Assembly: GCA_041482015.1 (NCBI GenBank)
Contig: JBGPCZ010000146.1
Span: forward strand, 1 to 15,721
From: JACQFK01 sp041482015
GTDB lineage: Bacteria > Planctomycetota > MHYJ01 > JACPRB01
Length of the DNA: 15,721 nucleotides
Direction: 5' to 3'
The translations under genes were made by a program, and so were the position numbers. The notes beneath the pieces were generated by a model. It was not told where the DNA came from, made no database searches, and worked only from the letters and a program-made list of their open reading frames with translations. Shown here piece by piece: positions 1 to 6,839 of the stretch (its first letter is position 1; each line of letters starts with the position of its first letter).

Positions 1-399
1 CTCCTGATCCTGAACTTCATCTCCTACACGCTGATCGTCGTCGTCTCGGTGGTCGTGGGCCTCATCCACAACATCTTCTTCGGGCCGCGGACGGACGAGT
101 TCGCGATCCTGCTGGCGATCGGCCACACGAAGTCGCGCCTGTTCCGGAAGGTCGTGGCGGAGACCGGCGCCATCATGGCCGTTTCGTGGGCGACCGGGGT
201 GGCGCTCGCCTTCGCGCTCCTCTGGGCGTTCACGACGTTCATCCTCGCGCCGCGCGGCGTGCCGATCCCGATCGGCCAGGGCGGGCCGATCCTGGTCTCG
301 CTTTCGTTGCCGGCCGTGGCGCTCTCCTTCGCCGCCGCAACGGTGATGGGCCGGCTCCGGAAGTTCGACCCCGTCAGCATCATCGAGAGGAGGGGGTGA
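1..399 (+). CDS. FtsX-like ABC transporter permease, C-terminal part (5' end outside window)
   Basis: The reading frame is open from base 1 and ends at TGA 397-399; 132 residues are visible and the start lies upstream. The fragment shows hydrophobic segments at about residues 1-22, 55-80 and 96-115 of the visible part. After the first of these comes the stretch DEFAILLAIGHTKSRLFRKV, the cytoplasmic coupling-loop signature of FtsX/MacB/LolC-type permeases (usually E-x-x-I-L-x-A-I-G). The tail RKFDPVSIIERRG matches the usual end of these permeases, where a short amphipathic segment reads roughly L-x-x-x-D-P-V. Such permeases work with a cytoplasmic ATPase to move lipoproteins, peptides or drugs, or to drive periplasmic effectors. 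The ATPase gene follows immediately and overlaps by 3 bp. Substrate cannot be read from the sequence. Confidence 0.85.
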   Translation, partial: LLILNFISYTLIVVVSVVVGLIHNIFFGPRTDEFAILLAIGHTKSRLFRKVVAETGAIMAVSWATGVALAFALLWAFTTFILAPRGVPIPIGQGGPILVSLSLPAVALSFAAATVMGRLRKFDPVSIIERRG

Positions 400-1025
400 T
401 GCTCTCGGCGGTCGATGTCCGGCTGACCTACGCGGACGCGGCAAGCGAGGTCCACGCGGTGGACGGCGTCTCGGTCGAGGTCCGGGAAGGCGAGTTCGTG
501 GGGATCCTGGGCCCGAGCGGCTCGGGCAAAAGCTCCCTTCTCTACCTGCTCGCGGGCCTGAAGCCGCCGACGGGGGGCGCGGTCCTCTTCCGCGACCGGT
601 CGCTGGCGTCGCTTGCGCCGGACGAGACGGCGGCGCTGCGTCGCAAGGAGTTCGGCTTCATCTTCCAGAACCACTTCCTCATCAACTACCTGACCGGCGG
701 GGAGAACGTGCGGACCGGGGGCGACGGCGAGAACGGCCGGCTGCTCGAGGAGCTCCGCGCGGCGCACTGCCGCGACAAGTTCCCCTGGCAGATGTCGGCG
801 GGCGAGAAGCAGCGGATCGCGATCGCGCGCGCCGTGGTGAACCGTCCGTCGGTGATTTTCGCGGACGAGCCGACGGCGTCGCTCGACCGCCCGAACGCCG
901 AGATCGTGGTCGACTGCCTGCGCCGCGTGACGAAGGGCGGCACGCTGTTCGTTGTGACGCACGACGAATCGATCCTGAAGGGCGCGACGCGGGTCCTGAG
1001 GATGAGCGCGGGCCGGCTGGAATGA
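399..1025 (+). CDS. ABC transporter ATP-binding protein (LolD/MacB/FtsE class)
   Basis: 208 residues. The ATG at 399 overlaps the permease stop (TGATG), and the GGAGGGGG tract just upstream serves as ribosome binding site, so I chose this start over the longer frame running back to 186. All nucleotide-binding motifs are present: Walker A GPSGSGKS (38-45), Q-loop Q90, signature MSAGEKQR (132-139), Walker B VIFADE (152-157), D-loop SLD (161-163) and the switch His at 188 (VVTHD). The protein energises the FtsX-like permease encoded before it. Two departures stand out: the signature is MSAGE rather than LSGGE, and the stretch between Q-loop and signature is about 42 residues, roughly ten shorter than I recall for LolD. 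Both look tolerable, as all catalytic residues are kept. Substrate unknown; LolD, MacB-type and other exporters cannot be separated here. Confidence 0.92.
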   Translation: MLSAVDVRLTYADAASEVHAVDGVSVEVREGEFVGILGPSGSGKSSLLYLLAGLKPPTGGAVLFRDRSLASLAPDETAALRRKEFGFIFQNHFLINYLTGGENVRTGGDGENGRLLEELRAAHCRDKFPWQMSAGEKQRIAIARAVVNRPSVIFADEPTASLDRPNAEIVVDCLRRVTKGGTLFVVTHDESILKGATRVLRMSAGRLE

Positions 1026-1056
1026 GGCCGGGGAACGTGATATCGTTACCCGGAGC

Positions 1057-1647
1057 GTGACGATCCCCGTCTCCTGCTCTTGTGGCGCGCGACTCAAGAT
1101 CCGCGATGAGGCCGCGGGCAAAACGGTGAAGTGCCCCAAGTGCCGGGCGCCCCTGCGGGTGCCGGAGCCCGAACCCGCCCCCGAGCCGGAGATCCGGATT
1201 GTCGACGAACCGGCCGCCCCGAAGACCGTCTCTCCCGGCAAGGGTCCCTCTTCGGTCGCCGGGAGCCGTGGCCCGGGGATGAGCCGCTCCCCCCAGTTCC
1301 GGGCGGGACTCCGGTCCCGGGACAAGGTCGCCTGGGAGGTCTACGTGGTGGGTGGGCTGATCGCCCTGAACCTCATCCTGAACATCCTTCAAGCGGCCGG
1401 TGGGAAGGGGAACATCCAGGGCCTGGGGCTCAACATTCTCATGCTCGTCGGCCTCATCAAGCGGACGAACTGGGGCTGGTGGCTCACGGTCGTCCTGTCG
1501 GTCCTGGGCGTGGGGGTCTGCTTCTTCCTGGCCAGCGCGATCCCGGGTACGGACCAAGCCACGACGCTCCATGCGATCGGAGGCTTCTACGTCGGCGTGA
1601 TCGCGCTCCTCATCGTCTGCCGCGTTCGCGGCGCCTACGTGACGTAG
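1057..1647 (+). CDS. Zinc-ribbon membrane protein of unknown function
   Basis: 196 residues from a GTG start at 1057; no ATG is available and the Cys motif begins at residue 7, so a later start is excluded. The N-terminus holds a four-cysteine ribbon, C7-x-C9-G and C26-P-K-C29, which should bind one zinc ion. A Pro/Glu-rich and then Gly/Ser/Arg-rich linker (about 36-88) leads to four predicted membrane helices at about 94-112, 119-135, 141-161 and 175-190. This layout, a tiny ribbon in front of a linker and a membrane bundle, is common among uncharacterised proteins of Planctomycetota and related bacteria. It lies 31 bp after the ABC ATPase on the same strand, so read-through is possible, and is convergent with ilvE with 4 bp between stop codons. 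No function can be assigned. Confidence 0.8.
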   Translation: MTIPVSCSCGARLKIRDEAAGKTVKCPKCRAPLRVPEPEPAPEPEIRIVDEPAAPKTVSPGKGPSSVAGSRGPGMSRSPQFRAGLRSRDKVAWEVYVVGGLIALNLILNILQAAGGKGNIQGLGLNILMLVGLIKRTNWGWWLTVVLSVLGVGVCFFLASAIPGTDQATTLHAIGGFYVGVIALLIVCRVRGAYVT

Positions 1648-1651
1648 TCCC

Positions 1652-2629
1652 TCAGGCCTTGGCCTTGGCGGGCTTCTTCGAGTCCTTGGCGGGCGGCGGA
1701 GCGCCGCCGGGCTCGTAAGGATCGAGCCAGTCGACATGCTTGGAGTTCTGGCCGCGCACGACCTCGAAGAACTTCTTCTGGAGCGCGCCGGTGATCGACC
1801 CCATGCCGCCCTTCCCGATCGTCCGCCCGTCCACCTCGCGGATGGGTGTCACCTCGGCGGCCGTCCCGGTGAAAAACGCCTCGTCGGCGATGTAGAGTTC
1901 GTCGCGGGTGAACCGCTGCTCCTCGATGGGAATCCCGTTCTCGCGCGCCAGCGTGATCAGCGTGTCGCGCGTGATGCCCGGGAGAACGCAGGTGAGCGGC
2001 GGGGTCTTGATCTTCCCGTCGCGGATGATGAACAGGTTTTCGCCCGACCCCTCGGCGCAGTAGCCCTCGGTGTCGAGCATGATCGCCTCGTCGAAGCCGA
2101 GCGACTTCGCCTCGCGCTTGGCGAGGATGCCCGTCACGTAGTGGCCCGTCAGCTTGCCCCGCGTCATCACGGTGTTGGGCTGCCAGCGGGTGTAGGACGA
2201 AATCTTCGCGCGGATCCCCTTCTCGAGCGCGCCCTCGCCGAGATACGCACCCCACGTCCAGGTCGCGATGAAGACCCGGATGGGGTTCTCGCCCGGGTAG
2301 ACCCCCATGCTCCCGTCGCCGATGTAGGCCACCGGGCGGATGTACCCTTTCTTGAGGCCGTTGTCCGCCAGCGTCTCCTTCGCGGCCTGGCAGAGCTGCT
2401 CGATCGTGTACGGGAGCTTCATCATCCCGATGTGGCACGAGTCGGCCAGCCGGCGCATGTGCTCCTTGAGTCGGAAAACGGCGGAACGGCCGTCCGAGAG
2501 CTCGTAGGCGCGGATGCCCTCGAACGCGCCCAGACCGTAGTGGAGGGTGTGGGTGAGGACGTGGACCTGGGCGTCATCCCAGGGCACGAGCTTCCCGTCC
2601 ATCCAGATCGACTTGAGCTTGTCCACCAC
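1652..2629 (-). CDS. ilvE: Branched-chain amino acid aminotransferase (PLP fold type IV)
   Basis: 325 residues. The enzyme moves the amino group between glutamate and the 2-oxo acids of leucine, isoleucine and valine, the last step of their synthesis; it is cytoplasmic. Landmarks: HTLHYGLGAFEGIRAY (27-42), the PLP lysine K159 in PNTVMTRGKL, and E193 in AEGSGENLF (192-200), which should pair with the pyridine nitrogen; the phosphate-cup stretch LPGITRDTL (216-224) also fits. The GTG start at 2629 is supported by GGGAGA seven bases upstream on the minus strand. Length matches the family except for a tail of about 17 residues rich in Pro, Ala and Lys after residue 308, which E. coli IlvE lacks. 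It lies 43 bp downstream of ligA with a possible weak terminator between. D-amino-acid transaminase or ADC lyase are the alternatives; IlvE fits best. Confidence 0.93.
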   Translation of the reverse strand: MVDKLKSIWMDGKLVPWDDAQVHVLTHTLHYGLGAFEGIRAYELSDGRSAVFRLKEHMRRLADSCHIGMMKLPYTIEQLCQAAKETLADNGLKKGYIRPVAYIGDGSMGVYPGENPIRVFIATWTWGAYLGEGALEKGIRAKISSYTRWQPNTVMTRGKLTGHYVTGILAKREAKSLGFDEAIMLDTEGYCAEGSGENLFIIRDGKIKTPPLTCVLPGITRDTLITLARENGIPIEEQRFTRDELYIADEAFFTGTAAEVTPIREVDGRTIGKGGMGSITGALQKKFFEVVRGQNSKHVDWLDPYEPGGAPPPAKDSKKPAKAKA

Positions 2630-2650
2630 GGCATCGTCTCCCGAACTCGA

Positions 2651-2670
2651 TAAAAAAAGAGGAGCCCTCC
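2651..2670 (-). terminator. Weak intrinsic-terminator-like hairpin after ligA
   Basis: Read on the minus strand just past the ligA stop, the order is GAGG, loop GCT, CCTC, then seven T residues. Stem bases are 2666-2669 and 2659-2662, and the T-run is 2652-2658. A 4-bp stem is short, so it may only attenuate transcription into ilvE, whose start is about 22 bases further on. Confidence 0.4.
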
Positions 2671-2672
2671 CC

Positions 2673-4655
2673 TCAACGCCCGATCAGATTCAGGAAGGCC
2701 CCTTCGTCGATGACCTTTATACCAAGTTTGGCCGCCTTTTCAAGCTTGCTCCCGGCGCCCGGCCCGGCCACCACCAGCGTGACCGTCTTCGAGATCGAGT
2801 CGGCGCTCTTCCCGCCGTTCTCGAGGACGAACTGCTTCGCCTCGTCGCGCGTCATCCTGTCGAAACCGCCCGTGAAGACCACGACCTGTCCCGACAGCGC
2901 CTCGCTCTTCCTCTCCGGCTGTTTGAACTCGATCCCGGCCTTGAGGAGGGCGTCCGCCACCTTCCCGTTCTTCGCGTCGTCGAAGAAGGAGCGGATCTCC
3001 GCCGCGACGGTGGGGCCCACGTCCTGCACGTCCTGGAGCTCCTCGAGCGACGCCGCCCGGATCTTCCCGATCTCGCCGAAGTGGTCCGCGAGCGCATTCG
3101 CCGTCGCGGTGCCGACCTGCCGGATGCCGAGCGCGTTGAGGAACCTCTGAAGCGTCGTCTTCTTCGAGCCCGCGATCGCGTCGAGCATGTTCTGCGCGAG
3201 CTTCTCCCCCATCCGCTCCAGGGTCAGGAGCCGGGTCTTGTCGAGCGCGTAGAGGTCGGCCACGGACTTCACGAAGCCCTTGTCCACGAACTGGTCGATC
3301 CACTCGGGCCCGAGGCCCTCGATGTTCATCGCCCCGCGCGAGCAGAAGTGGTCGATCGCCCCTTTGAGCTGGTCGGGGCAGCCGGATCCGCCCGTGCAGA
3401 AGAGGTCGCTCTCGGTCTTCTCGACCGGCGCCCCGCACGTCGGGCACTTCGCCGGGACCGCGACCTTCTTCGCGTCCGCGGGCCGCTTCCCCTCGATCAC
3501 CTTGACGACGTACGGAATGACATCCCCCGAGCGCGTGACGACGACCGTGTCACCGATCATCACGCCGAGCTTCTCCAGCTGGACCGGGTTGTGGAGCGTG
3601 GCGTTCGAGACGGTCACGCCGCTGATCGGGACGGGCTTGAGCCGCGCGACCGGCGTCAGCTTACCGCTCCGGCCGACCTGCCAGTCGACCGCCAGCACCT
3701 GCGTGTTCTCCTCGCGCGCGGGGAACTTGTAGGCGATCGCCCAGCGCGGGCTCTTGGAGCGCGAGCCCAGCGCGTCCCGGAGCGCGACCGAGTCGAGCTT
3801 GACGACGATCCCGTCGATCTCGTGATCGAGCTTCTCGCGCGCGTCGGCACTCTTCTTCCAGTACTCGACGACCTTCGGAATCGAGTCGACGAACTCAAAG
3901 GGGGCGACGGGGATGCCGAGGTCCTTCAGATACCCCATGGCCTCGCGGTGGGTCTTGAACTTCGTGCCCCCGCGGACGACGCCGAAGCCGTGGGCGAGAA
4001 AGCGGAGCGGCCGTTCCGCCGTGATCTTCGGGTCGAGCTGCTTGATCGAGCCGCTCGTGAAGTTCCGCGGGTTGGCGAACGGCTCTTCGCCCTTGTCGAC
4101 CAGCTTCCGGTTGAGCTCTTTGAAGTCCTTGATGCGGATGAAGGTCTCGCCGCGTACCTCGAGAAGATCGGGTGCGCCCTCGAGCTTGAGCGGGATGGCC
4201 TTGATGGTCCGGACCGTGTGGGTCACGTTCTCGCCGATCTTCCCGTCGCCGCGCGTCGAGGCCTGGACGAGTTGCCCCTTTTCATAGACGAGCTCCAGCG
4301 AATCGCCGTCGATCTTGGGCTCGCAGGTGAACGTCCACGCCTCCTTCCGGCCGAGCTCGCGCTCCATCGACTCGACCCACGCGTTCAGCTCCGCCTCCTC
4401 GTACGCCTTCTCGAGCGAGAGGAGGGGCATGCGGTGCTCGACCTTCTCGAACTTGTCGAGCGCCTTCCCGCCGACCTTCTGGGTGGGCGAGTCGGGTGAG
4501 ACCCAGTCCGGGTGCTCCTTCTCCATCGCCTCGAGCCGGCGGTAGAGCTGGTCGTACTGGGCATCGGAGATCTCGGGGTCGTCGAGGACGTAATACCGCC
4601 GGTTGTGGTAGTCGAGCTCCCTGCGGAGCTTGTCGTACTCGTCTTTCGCGGCCAT
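2673..4655 (-). CDS. ligA: NAD-dependent DNA ligase LigA
   Basis: 660 residues from ATG 4655; the frame extends to a GTG at 4715, but the added residues are unlike the family and MAAKDEYDKL is the expected beginning. The enzyme seals nicks in replication and repair using NAD. Domains in order: N-terminal Ia domain for NMN binding with YHNRRYYVLDDPEISDAQYD (16-35); nucleotidyltransferase domain with catalytic K114 in EPKIDG (112-117) and RGDGKIGENV (135-144); OB fold with about residues 320-400; four-cysteine zinc finger C404, C407, C420, C426; helix-hairpin-helix region about 440-555; and a BRCT domain about 587-660 (VFTGGFDRMTR). Length and domain set are complete, as for the essential replicative ligase. 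It lies 67 bp downstream of a secreted-protein gene, and a repeat arm sits in its leader. The Shine-Dalgarno sequence is poor. Confidence 0.97.
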   Translation of the reverse strand: MAAKDEYDKLRRELDYHNRRYYVLDDPEISDAQYDQLYRRLEAMEKEHPDWVSPDSPTQKVGGKALDKFEKVEHRMPLLSLEKAYEEAELNAWVESMERELGRKEAWTFTCEPKIDGDSLELVYEKGQLVQASTRGDGKIGENVTHTVRTIKAIPLKLEGAPDLLEVRGETFIRIKDFKELNRKLVDKGEEPFANPRNFTSGSIKQLDPKITAERPLRFLAHGFGVVRGGTKFKTHREAMGYLKDLGIPVAPFEFVDSIPKVVEYWKKSADAREKLDHEIDGIVVKLDSVALRDALGSRSKSPRWAIAYKFPAREENTQVLAVDWQVGRSGKLTPVARLKPVPISGVTVSNATLHNPVQLEKLGVMIGDTVVVTRSGDVIPYVVKVIEGKRPADAKKVAVPAKCPTCGAPVEKTESDLFCTGGSGCPDQLKGAIDHFCSRGAMNIEGLGPEWIDQFVDKGFVKSVADLYALDKTRLLTLERMGEKLAQNMLDAIAGSKKTTLQRFLNALGIRQVGTATANALADHFGEIGKIRAASLEELQDVQDVGPTVAAEIRSFFDDAKNGKVADALLKAGIEFKQPERKSEALSGQVVVFTGGFDRMTRDEAKQFVLENGGKSADSISKTVTLVVAGPGAGSKLEKAAKLGIKVIDEGAFLNLIGR

Positions 4656-4663
4656 GGAAGACC

Positions 4664-4706
4664 AGTGTAAGAAAAGGGGATATGGGGAGGGAAGGAGATG
4701 GGGAGG
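4664..4706 (+). repeat. Solo arm of a dispersed repeat, in the ligA leader
   Basis: The 17 bases AGTGTAAGAAAAGGGGA (4664-4680) are identical to the right arm of the inverted repeat at 11961-12018 read on the minus strand. Similarity continues for about 25 more bases through ATGGGGAGG-type and GGAGATGGGG sequence. Only one arm is present; no matching inverted arm is seen within 60 bases. It lies 9 bp from the ligA start codon. Confidence 0.7.
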
Positions 4707-4722
4707 TCCTGGCACTCCCCGC

Positions 4723-6165
4723 TCAGTTGACGGTGACGACCGCGTTCAGGTTCGCCGGGAGTCCCAGGAGGCGGTACGGCGGCGCCGTCTGGAGGGCGTC
4801 CCCGGAGTTCGAGCACGTGATCTTCGACACCAGCAGACCGGTCGCCAGGTCGACGAAACTGGACGTGTAGGTGGCCCCCACCTCGCTCGTATCGCCGACC
4901 ATTCCCATGTTGACCTGGACCAGCCCGGTCGAGGAGACCGTCACCACGGCGGGCGATCCCGCAAACCAGCTGGTGCCCGGATTGCTCGTCACGACGAGCG
5001 TCGTCCCGTCGGTGAAGTGGGCGGTCGCGGTCAACTGGGCGTTGGTGCCGGCCGCCGTCACCGAGGCCGTCGACGGCGTGATCTCGAGGTAGACGACCTC
5101 CTTTGCGCCGACGTTGACGGGGATGGTGTCCGAGAACGCCAGCTTCGTGGCCGTGACGGTGGCGGTGCCGACCGCCACTCCCGTGACGACGCCGCTCGAA
5201 TCCACCGTCGCGAGGTTGGTGTTGTTGCTGGTCAAGGTCGCATCCCAGGTGATGCAGTACCCTCCCGCGTCCGGCCCGGTGAACGTGCCCGTCACCTTGG
5301 CCGGCTGCGTCGCCCCGACGGCGACGTAGATCGGGTCGGCGCCGAAGTGCGGATCGCCCGGGGTGGTGACATCCTGGGGATTGATGAGCACGCCCCCCAG
5401 CACGGCGTCGGCGATCGCGAGCTCGCCGTTGGCCTTCGGGGTCCCGCCCTGCGGACGGCTCGTGATGCCCGAAGGCAGCCGCGCGATGAACCGGACCGTC
5501 CCGGCCCCCGGGCCCGTGGTGACGCGCCCGCCCGCGCCGAGCGTGGTGCCCGTGCCGCCCGGATCGTCGACGGTCCAGGTCACGAGCGACGTGATGTCGG
5601 TCCAATTGAAGATCGAGGCCTCCTTGCCGACGGCGCGGATCCAGGTGGTGTAGCCGCCCTTGGGCTGCACGCCCTTCAGGTTCCACGCGCCGCTCGCCGT
5701 CGCCGCGGGCGCCTCGGTGGGGTCGACGGTCCCGTCGGGCGGGAGGTCGCCCGTGGGGTCGAAGACGAAGCCGTTGTTCCCGACGCCGACGTCGGTCTGG
5801 TAGACCTGCACGTAGATCTCGTTGATCCCGGTGTCGCTGACCGTGAGGATGAAGGATCCCTGGATGAGACCGGACGTCGCGTAGATCTTCGTCACGTTTG
5901 GCCCGAGCTTGGCGGTGAGGAGGCCGGCCGGCGAGACGTCGGCGATCGTGGGGAAGAGGCTCGACCAGGTCACGCTCGACGTCAGGTCCTGGGTCGAGAA
6001 GTCGCTGTAGGTGCCCGTCGCCACCAGGTCAACCGTCGCCCCCACGGGGAGCAGGGAGGGCGCGGGGCTGATGTCGATCGAGACCAGGTCCACGGGCTGG
6101 GGCGGCTGCGGGCAGGCGGGCGCGAGGATCGCCAGCACGACCAGGCTCCAAGCCTTGAATCTCAT
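4723..6165 (-). CDS. Secreted protein with bacterial Ig-like (Big_2-type) domains, possible lipoprotein
   Basis: 480 residues. The ATG at 6165 has an excellent ribosome binding site, GAGGAGG, six bases upstream. A signal sequence (1-17: Arg/Lys then hydrophobic) ends in LAPAC, so C18 could carry lipid, though the lipobox is not ideal. The mature part is rich in Thr, Ser, Val and Gly and low in Lys. It holds about three to four beta-sandwich repeats: about 27-110 (VSIDISPAPSLLPVGATVDL), a divergent one near 175-230, 277-352 (ATVDSSGVVTGVAVGTATVT, the classic Big_2 ending) and 357-450 (LEITPSTASVTAAGTNAQLT). These folds mediate adhesion or act as spacers on surface proteins. No enzyme or anchor domain is visible. 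It is the first gene on its strand after a 282-bp gap, upstream of ligA; it may share a transcript with ligA, but a functional link is unlikely. Confidence 0.85.
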   Translation of the reverse strand: MRFKAWSLVVLAILAPACPQPPQPVDLVSIDISPAPSLLPVGATVDLVATGTYSDFSTQDLTSSVTWSSLFPTIADVSPAGLLTAKLGPNVTKIYATSGLIQGSFILTVSDTGINEIYVQVYQTDVGVGNNGFVFDPTGDLPPDGTVDPTEAPAATASGAWNLKGVQPKGGYTTWIRAVGKEASIFNWTDITSLVTWTVDDPGGTGTTLGAGGRVTTGPGAGTVRFIARLPSGITSRPQGGTPKANGELAIADAVLGGVLINPQDVTTPGDPHFGADPIYVAVGATQPAKVTGTFTGPDAGGYCITWDATLTSNNTNLATVDSSGVVTGVAVGTATVTATKLAFSDTIPVNVGAKEVVYLEITPSTASVTAAGTNAQLTATAHFTDGTTLVVTSNPGTSWFAGSPAVVTVSSTGLVQVNMGMVGDTSEVGATYTSSFVDLATGLLVSKITCSNSGDALQTAPPYRLLGLPANLNAVVTVN

Positions 6166-6215
6166 CCCGTGCCTCCTCGAATGGGGCGCTTCGGAAAGGC
6201 GCGAACGATCCGTCC

Positions 6216-6221
6216 AGTATA
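6216..6221 (-). promoter_or_regulatory. Possible -10 element for the Ig-like protein gene
   Basis: On the minus strand these bases read TATACT, five of six matches to the sigma-70 -10 consensus, in otherwise GC-rich DNA. Transcription would begin near 6208, giving a leader of about 43 bases that contains GAGGAGG. No convincing -35 hexamer lies 16-18 bases upstream, so this is tentative. Confidence 0.35.
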
Positions 6222-6292
6222 GTGATCAGCCGGGTGCGCCGCACCAGTAAGAACGCCCCGTCGAGTCCCGGATCCCCTTTTTGATTTTCACA

Positions 6293-6320
6293 CCGTCCGC
6301 GCCCTGCCGGGCGCGGACGG
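6293..6320. terminator. Perfect 12-bp hairpin, possible 3' end of the murD-HEAT operon
   Basis: CCGTCCGCGCCC (6293-6304) and GGGCGCGGACGG (6309-6320) are perfectly complementary around a TGCC loop. It lies about 130 bp past the last stop of the minus-strand gene run. No T-run follows on either strand (the T5 at 6278-6282 lies on the wrong side), so it is not a textbook intrinsic terminator. It may stabilise a 3' end or act with other factors. Confidence 0.45.
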
Positions 6321-6416
6321 GCTTCGATCCAACCCGATCCTTCCGCTCCTCCCCGTGTCTCCCCCGGCTACCCGTCCGTTGCGCACATGTCGGGTCGTCT
6401 CCTTGAAAAACATCCG

Positions 6417-6440
6417 ACTCCGCGCCTCCGTGTCTCCGTG
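6417..6440 (-). repeat. Three units of an 8-bp imperfect tandem repeat just after a stop codon
   Basis: On the minus strand the units are CACGGAGA (6440-6433), CACGGAGG (6432-6425) and CGCGGAGT (6424-6417), preceded by ACC-type sequence. It begins within ten bases of the stop of the gene ending at 6448. From memory, ACCACGGAGACACGGAG-type strings are scattered between genes in many environmental bacteria; the sequence itself shows only the period. Confidence 0.6.
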
Positions 6441-6447
6441 GTTTTCT

Positions 6448-6837
6448 TCAGGGCCCGTAGACTTTGCGGCGGAGGATGCCCGCGCGCGCGGCGTCGATGT
6501 TGAGGTCCTGCACCGCGTTCTCGAAGACGCTCCGCTTGACGAAGAGCGCGACGGGGTTGTCCGGCTGGAACCGCTCGGCCACGTAGATGAGGAGCTTCGT
6601 CTCGGGCGAGGTGAGCCCGCTCGCCTCCGCGAACTCGCGAAACGTCCGCCAGTGGGCCGACTTCCGGCGCGCCGTCACCAGGCTGTAGAAGATCGACACG
6701 AGGATCAGGAGCACGAACACGCCGGCGACGATGATCGCCATCGAGCCCTGGCCCTGCGAGTACTCCTTGAAGCTCTGGCTCACCTTGGCGAGAGGGTTCT
6801 CTTCCGGGTCCTGGGCCAGTCGGAGGAGGAGCCGCAT
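6448..6837 (-). CDS. Small single-span membrane protein, partner of HEAT protein
   Basis: 129 residues from ATG 6837. An ATG at 6843 overlaps the HEAT gene stop as ATGA, but the GGAGG at 6849-6845 lies only one base from it and seven from 6837, so 6837 is the better start (two residues shorter). After a short polar N-terminus there is one membrane helix at about 33-55 (MAIIVAGVFVLLILVSIFYS), then a basic stop-transfer TARRKS and a soluble alpha-helical region of about 70 residues (FREFAEASGLTSPETKLLIY...). With the positive side after the helix, the soluble part is probably cytoplasmic. That soluble segment resembles, from memory, helical segments placed before PilZ domains in some cyclic-di-GMP receptor proteins, but no PilZ domain follows. 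Translational coupling to the HEAT gene argues for a joint role. Function unknown. Confidence 0.8.
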   Translation of the reverse strand: MRLLLRLAQDPEENPLAKVSQSFKEYSQGQGSMAIIVAGVFVLLILVSIFYSLVTARRKSAHWRTFREFAEASGLTSPETKLLIYVAERFQPDNPVALFVKRSVFENAVQDLNIDAARAGILRRKVYGP

Positions 6838-6839
6838 CG

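Larger units (their letters stand above)
6166..6447. other. Gene-free region of 282 bp
   Basis: No convincing coding frame is seen. It holds the leader and a possible -10 (6216-6221) of the Ig-like gene, a 12-bp hairpin (6293-6320) and an 8-bp-period repeat (6417-6440). The remainder is pyrimidine-rich on the plus strand (CTCCCC-type sequence near 6347-6370), without further structure I can name. Confidence 0.6.

Noticed and set aside
2547..4499. 650-codon open frame on the plus strand opposite ligA
   Set aside because: It is antisense to a complete, motif-bearing ligA; its product is Arg/Leu/Asp-rich with no fold signature, as expected from GC-rich codon bias.
4656..4715. ligA start at GTG 4715
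   Set aside because: The added residues come from the repeat arm and do not look like ligase; the family begins at the ATG at 4655.
4630..6222. 530-codon open frame opposite the Ig-like gene
   Set aside because: Shadow of a real gene with signal sequence and strong ribosome site; product is Arg/Gly/Asp-rich.
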